Source: Rhizobium terrae
GTDB taxonomy: Bacteria > Pseudomonadota > Alphaproteobacteria > Rhizobiales > Rhizobiaceae
Direction: 5' to 3'
NCBI RefSeq assembly: GCF_003425685.1
Contig: NZ_QJKM01000015.1
Coordinates: 1-64,000 of the forward strand
DNA: 64,000 nucleotides
In this document: positions 52,981-61,159 of the stretch, piece after piece
Position numbering within the stretch: the first letter of the stretch is position 1
Layout of the letters: each line of letters opens with the position of its first letter
Program-made: the position numbers and the translations under genes
The notes under the pieces: generated by a model
What the model was told of the DNA's origin: nothing
The model's input: the letters and a program-made list of their open reading frames with translations, nothing else
Database searches by the model: none

Positions 52981-53526
52981 TTATTCTGCGGAAGCTTCGG
53001 CAGCCTTGGCGGCTTCGGCAGCTTCTGCCGCTGCCTTTGCTTCGGCGGCTTCCGCTGCGGCCTTCTCGGCGGCGAGAGCCTGGGCTGCTGCAACCTTCTC
53101 GGCTTCGATACGTGCCTTTTCGTCGGCAACGGCCTGACGCTCGGCATCGTTCAGCTTGCGGGCGCGGGTGCCGGTGTTCTCGACGATACGAGCCGACTTG
53201 CCGCGCAGATCGCGCAGGTAGTAGAGCTTGGCGCGACGGACCTTGCCGCGGCGAACGACTTCGACGCTTTCGACCATCGGGGAATAGACCGGGAATACGC
53301 GCTCGACGCCTTCGCCGTACGAGATCTTGCGGACCGTGAAGCTCTCGTTGAGGCCGCCGCCGGAACGGGCGATGCAGACGCCTTCATAGGCCTGCACGCG
53401 GGTACGGTTGCCTTCCGTAACCTTCACGTTGACGCGGACGGTGTCGCCCGGCGAGAATTCGGGAAGCGTGCGCTTGGCGGCGATCTTGGCGGCCTGTTCG
53501 GCCTCAAGCTGCTGTATGATGTTCAT
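52981..53526 (-). CDS. rplS: 50S ribosomal protein L19
   Basis: L19 lies at the 30S-50S interface. The core is complete: [60 protein letters not shown] and [20 protein letters not shown]. At 181 residues it is longer than the usual 115-125 because of an Ala/Glu/Lys-rich helical tail after about residue 125, a known habit of alphaproteobacterial L19. It belongs to the rpsP-rimM-trmD-rplS group, but here the inverted tauE gene lies between trmD and rplS, so rplS needs its own promoter in the 261-base gap upstream. Confidence 0.95.
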   Translation of the reverse strand: MNIIQQLEAEQAAKIAAKRTLPEFSPGDTVRVNVKVTEGNRTRVQAYEGVCIARSGGGLNESFTVRKISYGEGVERVFPVYSPMVESVEVVRRGKVRRAKLYYLRDLRGKSARIVENTGTRARKLNDAERQAVADEKARIEAEKVAAAQALAAEKAAAEAAEAKAAAEAAEAAKAAEASAE

Positions 53527-53787
53527 CGTCTCAAACCTTTGGTTCTTCTGAAACAGCCAGAGCGCTCGATAAATATTCCTTGGTCACGCCTCGGAATTTG
53601 CCGTCAGGCAGAGCGGATTCGCCATCCTTTGTTGCTGGTCGACGGGAGTTTTCCCATTTCCGGCTGGGCCAATACACGAAAGAGTCCTGTTTGTCATCCC
53701 GTTGATTGCGAATTTGTGACGGAAATGCCGCCGGCTTGCCGCCCGGCACCTCTCCGTTTATGTGGGACTACGGGATGAGGAACATCG

Positions 53788-54534
53788 ATGACAATCACAA
53801 TGATCATACTGCTCGCCGTGGCGGGTTTTCTGTCCGGCGCGGTGAATGCGATCGCCGGCGGCGGAACCTTCCTGACCTTCGGGGCCATGACCCTTGCCGG
53901 GGTGCCGCCGATTTCCGCCAATGCGACCTCCTCGATCGTGCAGTTTCCGGGCTATATCACCTCGACCATAGCCTATTGGGACGAGATATCGCACCGCTGG
54001 CGCAGTGCCCTGATACTCGCCATCATATCCGTCGTCGGCGCGTTTGCGGGATCCTTCCTGCTCCTGTCGCTCGATAACCCCTCTTTCCGTGAAATCGTGC
54101 CCTGGCTGCTGGCTGCCGCGACGGCCGTCTTCGCCGCCGGCCCGTGGCTCAAACCAAAGGCTTCGGCGGAACAGCCGGCCAACTCGCCCGCCTGCATCAT
54201 CGGCCAATTCCTGACGTCGATCTATGGCGGTTTCTTCGGCGCCGGCATGGGCATCATGATGCTGGCTGTCCTCGGCATCACGACCGGCGGCAGCTATCAT
54301 CATCTGAACGCGCTGAAGAATATGCTGGCGGTATTGATCGCCGCCGTCGCCATCGTGGTCTTCGTCGGAGGCGGGGTCATCGCATGGCCGGAAGCACTCG
54401 TGATGATTCCCGCCGGTGCACTCGGCGGTTACGCCGGGGTCTGGATGGCACGGCGCGTCTCGCAGGCCGTCTTGCGCTGGTGCGTCGTCGCCGTCGGTAT
54501 CGGATTGACGATCTATTATTTCGTGACGGGGTGA
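53788..54534 (+). CDS. TauE/SafE-family anion exporter
   Basis: A 248-residue membrane protein with about eight helices, of the TauE/SafE (DUF81) family, which export sulfite, sulfoacetate or related anions. The repeat signature is AGFLSGAVNAIAGGGTFLTF at the N-terminus and, in the second half, FGAGMGIMMLAVLGITTGGS. It is encoded opposite to trmD and rplS and separates them. It has a GATGAGGAACATCG ribosome binding site. The substrate is unknown. Confidence 0.88.
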   Translation: MTITMIILLAVAGFLSGAVNAIAGGGTFLTFGAMTLAGVPPISANATSSIVQFPGYITSTIAYWDEISHRWRSALILAIISVVGAFAGSFLLLSLDNPSFREIVPWLLAAATAVFAAGPWLKPKASAEQPANSPACIIGQFLTSIYGGFFGAGMGIMMLAVLGITTGGSYHHLNALKNMLAVLIAAVAIVVFVGGGVIAWPEALVMIPAGALGGYAGVWMARRVSQAVLRWCVVAVGIGLTIYYFVTG

Positions 54535-54574
54535 GGAATGGTCGGCGCAGCCGACGAACCGGCCCCGTGAGGGG

Positions 54575-55264
54575 TTATTTTGCCTTACCGGCCACCAGAT
54601 CGGGCCGACGTTCGGTCGTTAATTTCCACGCCTCCTCCAGCCGCCATTTCTCGATCGCAGCGTGGTTGCCGGACGTCAGCACCGCCGGAATTTCACGGCC
54701 CTCGAAGACCTGAGGCCGCGTATATTGAGGGTGTTCCAGAAGGCCGTTCTCAAAGCTCTCGTGGGTGCCGGACAGCGCATTTCCCATGACGCCCGGCAGG
54801 ATGCGCACGATGGCATCGAGCAACGTCAGCGCTGCAGGTTCTCCTCCCGACAGCACGTAGTCGCCGATCGAAACCTCTTCGAGATTGCGTGCGTCTATCA
54901 CCCTTTGATCGACGCCCTCGAACCGGCCGCAGACAATGATCACGCCCTCGCTGGCCGCAATCTTCCGCACCCTTTCCTGCGTTAATGGCCTTCCGCGCGG
55001 GCTCATCAAGAGGCGCGGGCGGTCGTCCCCCTCGGAAACATGATCGATCGCCTTGGCGAGGATATCCGGTTTCAGCACCATGCCGGCGCCACCACCGGCC
55101 GGCGTGTCGTCCACCGTGCGGTGCCTGTCCTCCGCAAAATCGCGAATCTGTACCGGTTCGAGCGACCACTGGCCGCGCTCCAGCGCCTTGCCAGCCAGCG
55201 AATAGGCAAGATGCCCCGGAAACATTTCCGGGTAAAGGGTCAGGATCGTGGCGCGAAAACTCAT
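54575..55264 (-). CDS. trmD: tRNA (guanine-N1-)-methyltransferase TrmD
   Basis: A 229-residue enzyme that methylates G37 of tRNAs reading CNN/UNN/ANN-type codons, preventing frameshifts. The trefoil-knot SAM site is visible: [14 protein letters not shown] and [20 protein letters not shown], preceded by [12 protein letters not shown]. The C-terminal domain ([20 protein letters not shown]) is the TrmD type rather than Trm5. It begins five bases after the rimM stop. Confidence 0.96.
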   Translation of the reverse strand: MSFRATILTLYPEMFPGHLAYSLAGKALERGQWSLEPVQIRDFAEDRHRTVDDTPAGGGAGMVLKPDILAKAIDHVSEGDDRPRLLMSPRGRPLTQERVRKIAASEGVIIVCGRFEGVDQRVIDARNLEEVSIGDYVLSGGEPAALTLLDAIVRILPGVMGNALSGTHESFENGLLEHPQYTRPQVFEGREIPAVLTSGNHAAIEKWRLEEAWKLTTERRPDLVAGKAK

Positions 55265-55269
55265 CGCGC

Positions 55270-55836
55270 CTACTTGCCCTTCTTGGGAAAGTTCGGGGCC
55301 GGCCCGTCATCCTCGGGATTTTCCGTGAGGCCGGCCGCATCGGGGTCGATCAGCATTCTGCCGGCTTCAAGATCGATTTCCAGGACGGCGGCTTCGGAAA
55401 AGGGAATCAGCGCCGGGCGGCGGCCAGGACCTTTCAGTTCCAGCAGGTCGCCCGCGCCGAAGTCGTAGACGGCACTGACGGTGCCGTAACTCTTGCCGTC
55501 CCGATCGACAGCCTCGAGGCCTTCGAGATCGGCGTAATAGAACTCGTCGTCTTCCAGTTCCTCGTCGGGCAGGTTTTCCCGTTCGATGAAGAGGTCTAGT
55601 CCCGTCAGCGCTTCTGCGGCGTTGCGGTCGTTGATGCCGCGGAAGCGGACGACGACGACGTTTCTCGCCTCGCGGATTTCGAGAACCTCGAAGATCCGGC
55701 CATCCTCGCTATGCAGGTTGCCGTAATCGCCGAGCGCCGTCGGATCGGCGGTGTAGGATTTTACGCGCACTTCGCCCCTGAGGCCCTGTGCGGCACCGAC
55801 GGTCGCCATCAGAACTGGGTTTTCGAGCTTGGCCAT
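55270..55836 (-). CDS. rimM: Ribosome maturation factor RimM
   Basis: A 188-residue protein that assists 30S head assembly by binding S19. The N-terminal RimM domain ([20 protein letters not shown]) and the C-terminal PRC-barrel ([20 protein letters not shown]) are both present. The last 25 residues form an acidic/basic tail of no known role. It lies 109 bases downstream of rpsP and five bases before trmD, the usual order. Confidence 0.95.
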   Translation of the reverse strand: MAKLENPVLMATVGAAQGLRGEVRVKSYTADPTALGDYGNLHSEDGRIFEVLEIREARNVVVVRFRGINDRNAAEALTGLDLFIERENLPDEELEDDEFYYADLEGLEAVDRDGKSYGTVSAVYDFGAGDLLELKGPGRRPALIPFSEAAVLEIDLEAGRMLIDPDAAGLTENPEDDGPAPNFPKKGK

Positions 55837-55945
55837 AGTCGGGATCTCGTTACAACGGGCTCATTTAAGCTTTGTGCGCACAAAAGCAAACAGCAAAACG
55901 GGCAGCACGTCGCCGCGCCGCCCGTCGAATTTCATGCTGCAGGGA

Positions 55946-56305
55946 TTATTCTGCGGCAGCGGCTGCGTCGGCGGCCTTCTGGGCGCGTTCCTTGGCGCGC
56001 TCTTCAGCCTTCTTGCCCGGCTTTGCCTTTTCCGGATTGTTCTTTGCGTCGCGCTGGGCAAGGCCGGCCTCGGAAAGGAAGCGCAGGACGCGGTCGGTCG
56101 GCTGGGCACCCTTGGCGATCCATTCCTGGATGCGCTCGGCGTTCAGCTCGACGCGCTTGGCGTCGTCCTTGGCGAGCATCGGGTTCCACGAGCCGAGCTT
56201 TTCGAGGAAGCGGCCATCGCGCGGGGAGCGGGCGTCGGCAACGACGATCGTGTAATACGGACGCTTCTTGGAGCCGCCGCGGGCGAGACGAATCTTCAGG
56301 GACAT
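55946..56305 (-). CDS. rpsP: 30S ribosomal protein S16
   Basis: A 119-residue small-subunit protein: the core [20 protein letters not shown] and [13 protein letters not shown] fits S16 exactly. The C-terminal 35 residues are an Ala/Lys/Glu-rich extension found in alphaproteobacterial S16. The ATG at 56305 follows AAGGAGTAAATGCA; an open frame continues upstream but without homology. First gene of the rpsP-rimM-trmD group. Confidence 0.96.
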   Translation of the reverse strand: MSLKIRLARGGSKKRPYYTIVVADARSPRDGRFLEKLGSWNPMLAKDDAKRVELNAERIQEWIAKGAQPTDRVLRFLSEAGLAQRDAKNNPEKAKPGKKAEERAKERAQKAADAAAAAE

Positions 56306-56397
56306 TGCATTTACTCCTTGAGGTTTCTGGGCCGCCGTCCGGCGGTCCGGGTTCTGATAGAAGCCGCCTTCAGGCGGGTTCATTCGTTTTGGTTTGG

Positions 56398-56715
56398 TTA
56401 CGCGGTTTGCTTGGTACCGCCGTGTTCGGCGGCGATGGCTTCATGATGCCGGATGACTTCCTTGATGACGAAGTTCAGGAACTTCTCGGCGAAATCCGGG
56501 TCCAAATGCGCTTCCTTCGCCAGGCGGCGAAGGCGCTCGATCTGGTATTCCTCGCGCGCCGGGTCGGCCGGCGGCAAATCGTACTGGGCTTTGAGGACGC
56601 CCACTTCCTTGGTGCAGCGGAAACGCTCCGCCAGCATGTGCACGAGCGCCGCATCGATGTTGTCGATCGACTGGCGGTAGCTCGAAAGCCTGGCCTTCAC
56701 TTCGGGATCAACCAC
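56398..56715 (-). CDS. Chorismate mutase (AroQ class)
   Basis: A 105-residue all-helical monofunctional chorismate mutase, which turns chorismate into prephenate for Phe and Tyr synthesis. The AroQ core is seen as [20 protein letters not shown], then [20 protein letters not shown] and [15 protein letters not shown]. The active-site Arg (of RQSIDNID), Lys (of VGVLKAQ) and Arg/Glu positions are kept. It starts 12 bases after the ffh stop and precedes rpsP in the same direction, a conserved rhizobial order. The symbol pheA is avoided because that usually denotes a fused enzyme. Confidence 0.92.
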   Translation of the reverse strand: MVDPEVKARLSSYRQSIDNIDAALVHMLAERFRCTKEVGVLKAQYDLPPADPAREEYQIERLRRLAKEAHLDPDFAEKFLNFVIKEVIRHHEAIAAEHGGTKQTA

Positions 56716-56727
56716 GAACTTCCTCCC

Positions 56728-58317
56728 TCACTTCTTCTTGGGCAGGCCGGGAAGACCCGGGAAGCCACCACCGAGGCCGGGAAGCTTTGCGCCGCCCAGG
56801 CCCGGCAAGCCCCCCATTCCACCGCCCGGAAGACCCGGCATCGAACCCGGCTTGATGCCGGCGGCTTCCGCCTGTTTCTGCAATGCCTCAAGCTGCTTGG
56901 GGTCGAGCTTGGAAAGATCCGGCATGCCGCCCATTCCGCCCATGCCACCCCCAAGGCCGCCAAGCCCCATCTTGGAGGCAAGGCCGCCCATCATCTGCTT
57001 CATCATGCCGCCCTTGCCCTTGCCGCCCATCATTTTCATCATGTCGGCCATCTGGCGGTGCATTTTCAGAAGCTTGTTGATTTCCGCGGCGTCCGTGCCG
57101 GAGCCGGCGGCAATGCGCTTCTTGCGGCTGTGCTTCAGGATGTCCGGATTGGCGCGCTCGGCCCTGGTCATCGATTGGATGATGGCGATCTGGCGGTCGA
57201 ACATCTTGTCGTTCATGCCGGAGGCGGCAAGCTTGTCCTTCATGCCGGCCATGCCCGGCATCATGCCCATGATGCCGCCCATTCCGCCGAGCGATTTCAT
57301 CTGCTTCAGCTGTTCGGCGAGATCGTTGAGATCGAACTTGCCCTTGGCCATTTTCTCGGCCATGGCGCGCGCCTTTTCGGCGTCGATATTTTCCGCGGCC
57401 TTCTCGACCAGCGAAACGATGTCGCCCATGCCGAGGATGCGGTCGGCGATGCGGCGGGGATGGAATTCCTCCATCTCGGTCATCTTTTCGCCGACGCCGA
57501 TCAGCTTGATCGGCTTGCCGGTGACGGCGCGCATCGAAAGCGCGGCACCGCCGCGGCCATCGCCGTCCATGCGGGTCAAGACGAGGCCGGTAATGCCGAC
57601 GCGCTCGTCGAAATTGCGGGCGAGGTTGACGGCGTCCTGGCCGGTTAGGCTATCGGCGACGAGCAGGATTTCATGCGGATTGGACTTCCGCTTGATCTCC
57701 GCCATTTCCTGCATCAGCGGCTCGTCGATATGGGTACGGCCGGCGGTGTCAAGGATGACGACGTCATGGCCACCGAGCTTGGCGGCCTGCACGGCGCGTG
57801 CGGCGATATCGGTCGGCGACTGGCCGGCGATGATCGGCAGCGTGTCGACACCGGTCTGCTGCCCAAGCTGGCGAAGCTGTTCCTGGGCTGCCGGGCGGCG
57901 CGTGTCGAGCGACGCCATCAGCACCTTCTTCCTCTCGCGCTCGGTCAGCCGCTTGGCGATCTTGCCGGTCGTGGTCGTCTTGCCCGACCCCTGCAGACCG
58001 ACCATCATGATGACGACGGGGGCCGCGGCGCGCAGGTCGATGCCTACACCTTCCGAGCCGAGCATCTCGACCAGCTCGTCATGGACGATCTTGACGACCA
58101 TCTGGCCGGGTTTGATGGACTTCAGGACTTCGGCGCCGACGGCTTTTTCGCGCACCCGGTCGGTGAAGGAGCGAACGACTTCCAACGCGACGTCCGCTTC
58201 GAGCAGCGCACGGCGAACCTCGCGCAGAGCAGCGGTTACATCCGCCTCGCTCAATGCGCCGCGGCCGGTCAGTCCACTCAAGATGGAGCCAAGACGGTCC
58301 TGGAGGCTTTCGAACAT
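56728..58317 (-). CDS. ffh: Signal recognition particle protein Ffh
   Basis: The 529-residue SRP54 GTPase, which binds signal sequences and 4.5S RNA for co-translational membrane targeting. The N domain begins MFESLQDRLGSILSGL. The G domain has the P-loop GLQGSGKTTTTGKIA at about 108-122, then DTRRPAAQEQL, DTAGRTHIDE and TRMDGDGRGGAAL. The Met-rich M domain follows, with a long Gly/Met/Pro tail. The true start is the ATG at 58317; the frame continues upstream without homology. It is the head of the ffh-chorismate mutase-rpsP cluster. Confidence 0.96.
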   Translation of the reverse strand: MFESLQDRLGSILSGLTGRGALSEADVTAALREVRRALLEADVALEVVRSFTDRVREKAVGAEVLKSIKPGQMVVKIVHDELVEMLGSEGVGIDLRAAAPVVIMMVGLQGSGKTTTTGKIAKRLTERERKKVLMASLDTRRPAAQEQLRQLGQQTGVDTLPIIAGQSPTDIAARAVQAAKLGGHDVVILDTAGRTHIDEPLMQEMAEIKRKSNPHEILLVADSLTGQDAVNLARNFDERVGITGLVLTRMDGDGRGGAALSMRAVTGKPIKLIGVGEKMTEMEEFHPRRIADRILGMGDIVSLVEKAAENIDAEKARAMAEKMAKGKFDLNDLAEQLKQMKSLGGMGGIMGMMPGMAGMKDKLAASGMNDKMFDRQIAIIQSMTRAERANPDILKHSRKKRIAAGSGTDAAEINKLLKMHRQMADMMKMMGGKGKGGMMKQMMGGLASKMGLGGLGGGMGGMGGMPDLSKLDPKQLEALQKQAEAAGIKPGSMPGLPGGGMGGLPGLGGAKLPGLGGGFPGLPGLPKKK

Positions 58318-58547
58318 CGTTTCTTCCTTTTCCACGTTTCGGAATGCCCGAAACGTCGGGTCTTTCTGCGACGAAAACAAGACGCCCAGGAGCGGGCAAA
58401 ACCAAAAAGCACCCGAGGGCGCAACGCGCTGTCGGATGTTGACCTCCGGGCTCGGTCAATTCGGCCCCGGTCGGCGGCTTCAAGTCGTGACTTGTCAGCA
58501 GATTGGCGGGCTTAAACAGGAAACGGGCGGAAAAGTCAACCGAATGT

Positions 58548-58598
58548 TGAATATTCAGCTCTTGTGTGAATATTCAATGGGCTTATATTGAATATTCA
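58548..58598. promoter_or_regulatory. Three palindromic operator copies upstream of vapBC
   Basis: The perfect ten-base palindrome TGAATATTCA occurs at 58548-58557, 58567-58576 and 58589-58598, that is 19 and 22 bases apart, roughly two helical turns. Type II antitoxins such as VapB bind such palindromes to autoregulate. The last copy is 27 bases before the vapB start codon. The sequence is strikingly AT-rich for this region. Confidence 0.75.
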
Positions 58599-58625
58599 GC
58601 ACGCTCCAACGCATTGGTTGCAACA

Positions 58626-58871
58626 ATGTCTCTTTATATACGCGATCACAAAGTCGATGAACTTGCCATCGAGGTTATGCGCCGGCTTGGCACCAAGACC
58701 AAGACCGAGGCCGTGCGCCTGGCGCTGGAGAATGAGTTGAGGCGGGCGGAGGAGGGCGTGTCGTTGCGGGAACGGGTCAAGGCGATCCAAGATCGCGTTG
58801 CAGCCCGGATGGGGCCTTATGCATACAAATTCGATCAAAAGGCTTACATGGACGAGATGTGGGAAGAATGA
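58626..58871 (+). CDS. vapB: VapB-family antitoxin
   Basis: An 81-residue antitoxin with an N-terminal ribbon-helix-helix-type DNA-binding segment (MSLYIRDHKVDELAIEVMRR, TKTEAVRLALENEL) of the PSK-operon/Rv0623 type. A C-terminal tail (DQKAYMDEMWEE) should occlude the toxin active site. The ATG at 58626 is chosen because homology begins there; the frame opens upstream at 58566. The vapC start is four bases after the stop. Palindromic operators upstream indicate autoregulation by the VapBC complex. Confidence 0.88.
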   Translation: MSLYIRDHKVDELAIEVMRRLGTKTKTEAVRLALENELRRAEEGVSLRERVKAIQDRVAARMGPYAYKFDQKAYMDEMWEE

Positions 58872-58874
58872 TCG

Positions 58875-59312
58875 ATGTTTCTTGACGCATCAGCCGTTGT
58901 TGCCATCCTGACCCAGGAAGAGGGGGCGGATGTCCTGATCGATAAGATCGACAACTATCGCGGATCAATTACGTTTTCTTCGGTGACGATATTTGAGGCT
59001 GTGATAGCCCTTGCTCGCAAAGCTGCAGTCAGCGTTTACGGTGATCAGCGGCCTACTCCGCCGGTAATGATCGCCGAGGCGCAAAGCGACGTGGAGATGT
59101 TCCTGCGCAGCATCGGCGCTAGCGAAATAGACATGCCGAATGGCCTGTACCACACGGCTCTCGAGGCTGCGCAGACTTACGGCCGCTTTGTCGGCCATCC
59201 GGCTCGCTTGAATTTCGGTGATTGTTTTGCCTATGCCGCCGCCAAGACGCTAAAGTCCAAGCTCTTGTTCATCGGTGACGACTTCTCCCGGACGGACATC
59301 GAGGCAGCATGA
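58875..59312 (+). CDS. vapC: VapC toxin (PIN-domain ribonuclease)
   Basis: A 145-residue PIN-domain RNase. The acidic active site is complete: Asp4 (FLDASAVVAIL), Glu near 41 (VTIFEAVIALARK), Asp near 115 (LNFGDCFAYAAAK) and Asp near 134-135 (LLFIGDDFSRTDI). VapC toxins cleave initiator tRNA or rRNA when the antitoxin is degraded. It follows vapB immediately and its stop codon overlaps the start codon of the MBL-fold gene (ATGA), so translation of the latter may be coupled to the toxin. The intact active site suggests a working toxin. Confidence 0.9.
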   Translation: MFLDASAVVAILTQEEGADVLIDKIDNYRGSITFSSVTIFEAVIALARKAAVSVYGDQRPTPPVMIAEAQSDVEMFLRSIGASEIDMPNGLYHTALEAAQTYGRFVGHPARLNFGDCFAYAAAKTLKSKLLFIGDDFSRTDIEAA

Positions 59313-60391
59313 ACCGTCGCAGATTTCTCAAATGGACCGGTATCGGAGCGATTGCCGCCCTGTTGGGCGGGGTCGCCGCGAGGGGAGCCATGGCTGGCAA
59401 CACGTATTATTCCGGCCCCGTTTCCGATCATTTCGACGGGACGATCTTCTTCAATCCAGGCGGCATCGACCCGCGCGGCGGGTTCGATCTCCTGCGCTGG
59501 AAACTCAACGGCAAGAACGTCGCCTGGCCGGAAAGCTTTGCCAGCCCGTTCCCGCAGGCCGTGCCGGAAACGCGCGTTTTCGAGGGAAGGCTCGTGGTCA
59601 CCATGATCGGCCACGCTTCGATGCTGATCCAGGTCGCCGGCCTCAATATCCTCACGGATCCGGTCTGGAGCGAGCGGACGAGCCCGTTTTCCTTCATCGG
59701 TCCGAAGCGGGTCAATGCGCCCGGCATCCGCATGGGCGACCTGCCGCCGATCGATTTCGTCATCGTCACCCACAATCACTACGACCATCTCGACCTCGAA
59801 ACCCTGTGGGTGTTGCAGGGCCGCGACAAGCCGCATTTCGTCACCCCCCTCGGCAATGATGCGATCATCCGTTCGCGCGTGCCGGATGCGAGGATCACCG
59901 TCATGGACTGGGGCGGGCGCGAGGAGATCGCGCCGGGCGTCCTGTTCCATTGCGAACCCTGTCATCACTGGTCGGCGCGCGGCATGGGCGACAGGCGCAT
60001 GGCGCTCTGGGCGGCCTTCGTGATCGAGACGCCGGCCGGCAGGATCTACCATGTCGGTGACACCGGCTTTCACCAGGGCATCAACTACCGGGCGGCAAAA
60101 GAGAAACATGGCGGCTTCCGCCTCGCCAATCTGCCGTTCGGCGCCTATGAGCCGCGCTGGTTCATGGTGGGGCAGCACCAGAATCCCGAAGAGGCGGTGG
60201 AAGGCATGCTGCTCTGCGACGCCGCCTTCGTCGCCGGCCATCACTGGGGTACGTTCAAACTGACCGACGAGGGGATCGAAGAGCCCGTCAAGGCATTGCA
60301 CGCGGCCCTTGATACGCGAGAGCTTCCTCGCGAACGCTTCAGGCCGATGCGACCGGGCGAAGCCTTCGAAGTGCCCGCGGTCACGGCCTGA
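59309..60391 (+). CDS. Tat-exported metallo-beta-lactamase-fold hydrolase (NAPE-PLD-like)
   Basis: A 360-residue enzyme with a twin-arginine signal (MNRRRFLKWTGIGAIAALLG) for export. The zinc site is THNHYDHLD near residue 154, with further His/Asp ligands in HCEPCHHWSARG, YHVGDTGFH and VAGHHWGTF. The layout is that of the UlaG/NAPE-phospholipase-D branch, which hydrolyses phosphodiesters or lactones, but the substrate is unknown. It shares ATGA with vapC. Downstream are two small G+C hairpins (60423-60439 and 60441-60468), the second of which may end the transcript. Confidence 0.85.
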   Translation: MNRRRFLKWTGIGAIAALLGGVAARGAMAGNTYYSGPVSDHFDGTIFFNPGGIDPRGGFDLLRWKLNGKNVAWPESFASPFPQAVPETRVFEGRLVVTMIGHASMLIQVAGLNILTDPVWSERTSPFSFIGPKRVNAPGIRMGDLPPIDFVIVTHNHYDHLDLETLWVLQGRDKPHFVTPLGNDAIIRSRVPDARITVMDWGGREEIAPGVLFHCEPCHHWSARGMGDRRMALWAAFVIETPAGRIYHVGDTGFHQGINYRAAKEKHGGFRLANLPFGAYEPRWFMVGQHQNPEEAVEGMLLCDAAFVAGHHWGTFKLTDEGIEEPVKALHAALDTRELPRERFRPMRPGEAFEVPAVTA

Positions 60392-60440
60392 GTGCTCGAA
60401 CCGTTGCGGGAATGCAACAGGCCTTGCCGGATCGGCAAGA

Positions 60441-60468
60441 AACCCGGCGGCGTCGGCGCCGTCGGGTT
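60441..60468 (+). terminator. Hairpin downstream of the MBL-fold gene
   Basis: AACCCGGCGGCG (60441-60452) pairs with CGCCGTCGGGTT (60457-60468) over 12 positions with one G-T wobble and a four-base loop. No T-run follows, so it may be a weak or Rho-assisted terminator. A smaller hairpin, CTTGCCG with CGGCAAG, precedes it at 60423-60439. Confidence 0.5.
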
Positions 60469-60500
60469 CGCATGCAACATCCTGATTTCACATTAAATGA

Positions 60501-60515
60501 TGAGTATTTAAATCA
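60501..60515. promoter_or_regulatory. Iron-responsive (RirA-type) operator upstream of the ECF sigma gene
   Basis: TGA at 60501-60503, nine bases, TCA at 60513-60515: the TGA-N9-TCA iron-responsive operator of rhizobia, with symmetric extension GATGA/TCATC. It lies 38 bases before the sigma factor start codon, in an AT-rich promoter region. RirA binds such sites when iron is plentiful. Confidence 0.6.
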
Positions 60516-60553
60516 TCTTTGTCCGTTTTCCTTTGAGCGGTTCCAAATCATTG

Positions 60554-61159
60554 ATGTTGAATCGAATTTCCCCGGGCGCTAAGCGCGGCCATGGTGGTCA
60601 GGCGTCTTTGAACCTCGGGAATACGGATTTGGACATCAGCCTAGTCGAACAGCTGCAGCAGACCGAGGAGGGGAAGCTGCAGCGGTTCTTTCTTCGGCGG
60701 CTGCGCAACAGGGAGGATGCCGCGGACGCGACACAGGAAACTTTCCTGCGGCTGCTTACGGCTTCGCCCAGGGAAGATCTTCGCAATCCGCACGCCTATC
60801 TTTTCCAGATCGCGAAATCGGTGGCGCATGGCATCACCGCCCGGCTGATGCGCGACAGCGCCCTGTTCACCGAGGAGATCGACCAGACGCAGGTCCCCGA
60901 CGATGCGCCGAGCCCGGAACGGATGGTTGCCGCGCGCCAGCAGCTGGGGTTGCTGATCGAGACGATCAGCGCGCTGCCGCCGAAATGTCGGGTTGTTTTC
61001 GTGCTGAGCCGCCTCGAAGGGCTTTCCAACGGTGAAATCGCCGAAAAGCTCGGAATTTCCCGGAATATGGTTGAAAAACATATCATCCGGGCCCTGATGG
61101 CTTGCCGTCAGGCCCGCCTTGCGTCATTGCCTCCAGGCGGGGGAATTTCAAATGACTAA
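60554..61159 (+). CDS. FecI-type ECF sigma factor
   Basis: A 201-residue ECF sigma factor. Region 2 is FFLRRLRNREDAADATQETF, at about residues 46-65. Region 4 is LPPKCRVVFVLSRLEGLSNG followed by the helix-turn-helix IAEKLGISRNMVEKHIIRAL. These are the marks of FecI-group (iron-starvation) sigma factors. The following fecR overlaps it by eight bases (ATGACTAA), so FecR would be its membrane-bound regulator and the TonB receptor its target. The ATG at 60554 is likely; the frame extends to a TTG at 60533. Confidence 0.9.
   Translation: MLNRISPGAKRGHGGQASLNLGNTDLDISLVEQLQQTEEGKLQRFFLRRLRNREDAADATQETFLRLLTASPREDLRNPHAYLFQIAKSVAHGITARLMRDSALFTEEIDQTQVPDDAPSPERMVAARQQLGLLIETISALPPKCRVVFVLSRLEGLSNGEIAEKLGISRNMVEKHIIRALMACRQARLASLPPGGGISND

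Noticed and set aside
53531-53749. 72-codon minus-strand frame just upstream of rplS, ending [20 protein letters not shown]
   Set aside because: It could be a short leader coupled to rplS, and the end looks protein-like, but there is no convincing start and no recognised family, so it is not listed as a gene.
55711-58591. Two long plus-strand frames opposite rpsP, chorismate mutase and ffh
   Set aside because: Both are shadows of well-identified genes on the minus strand; the Pro/Arg-rich translations reflect the reversed Gly/Met-rich M domain of Ffh.
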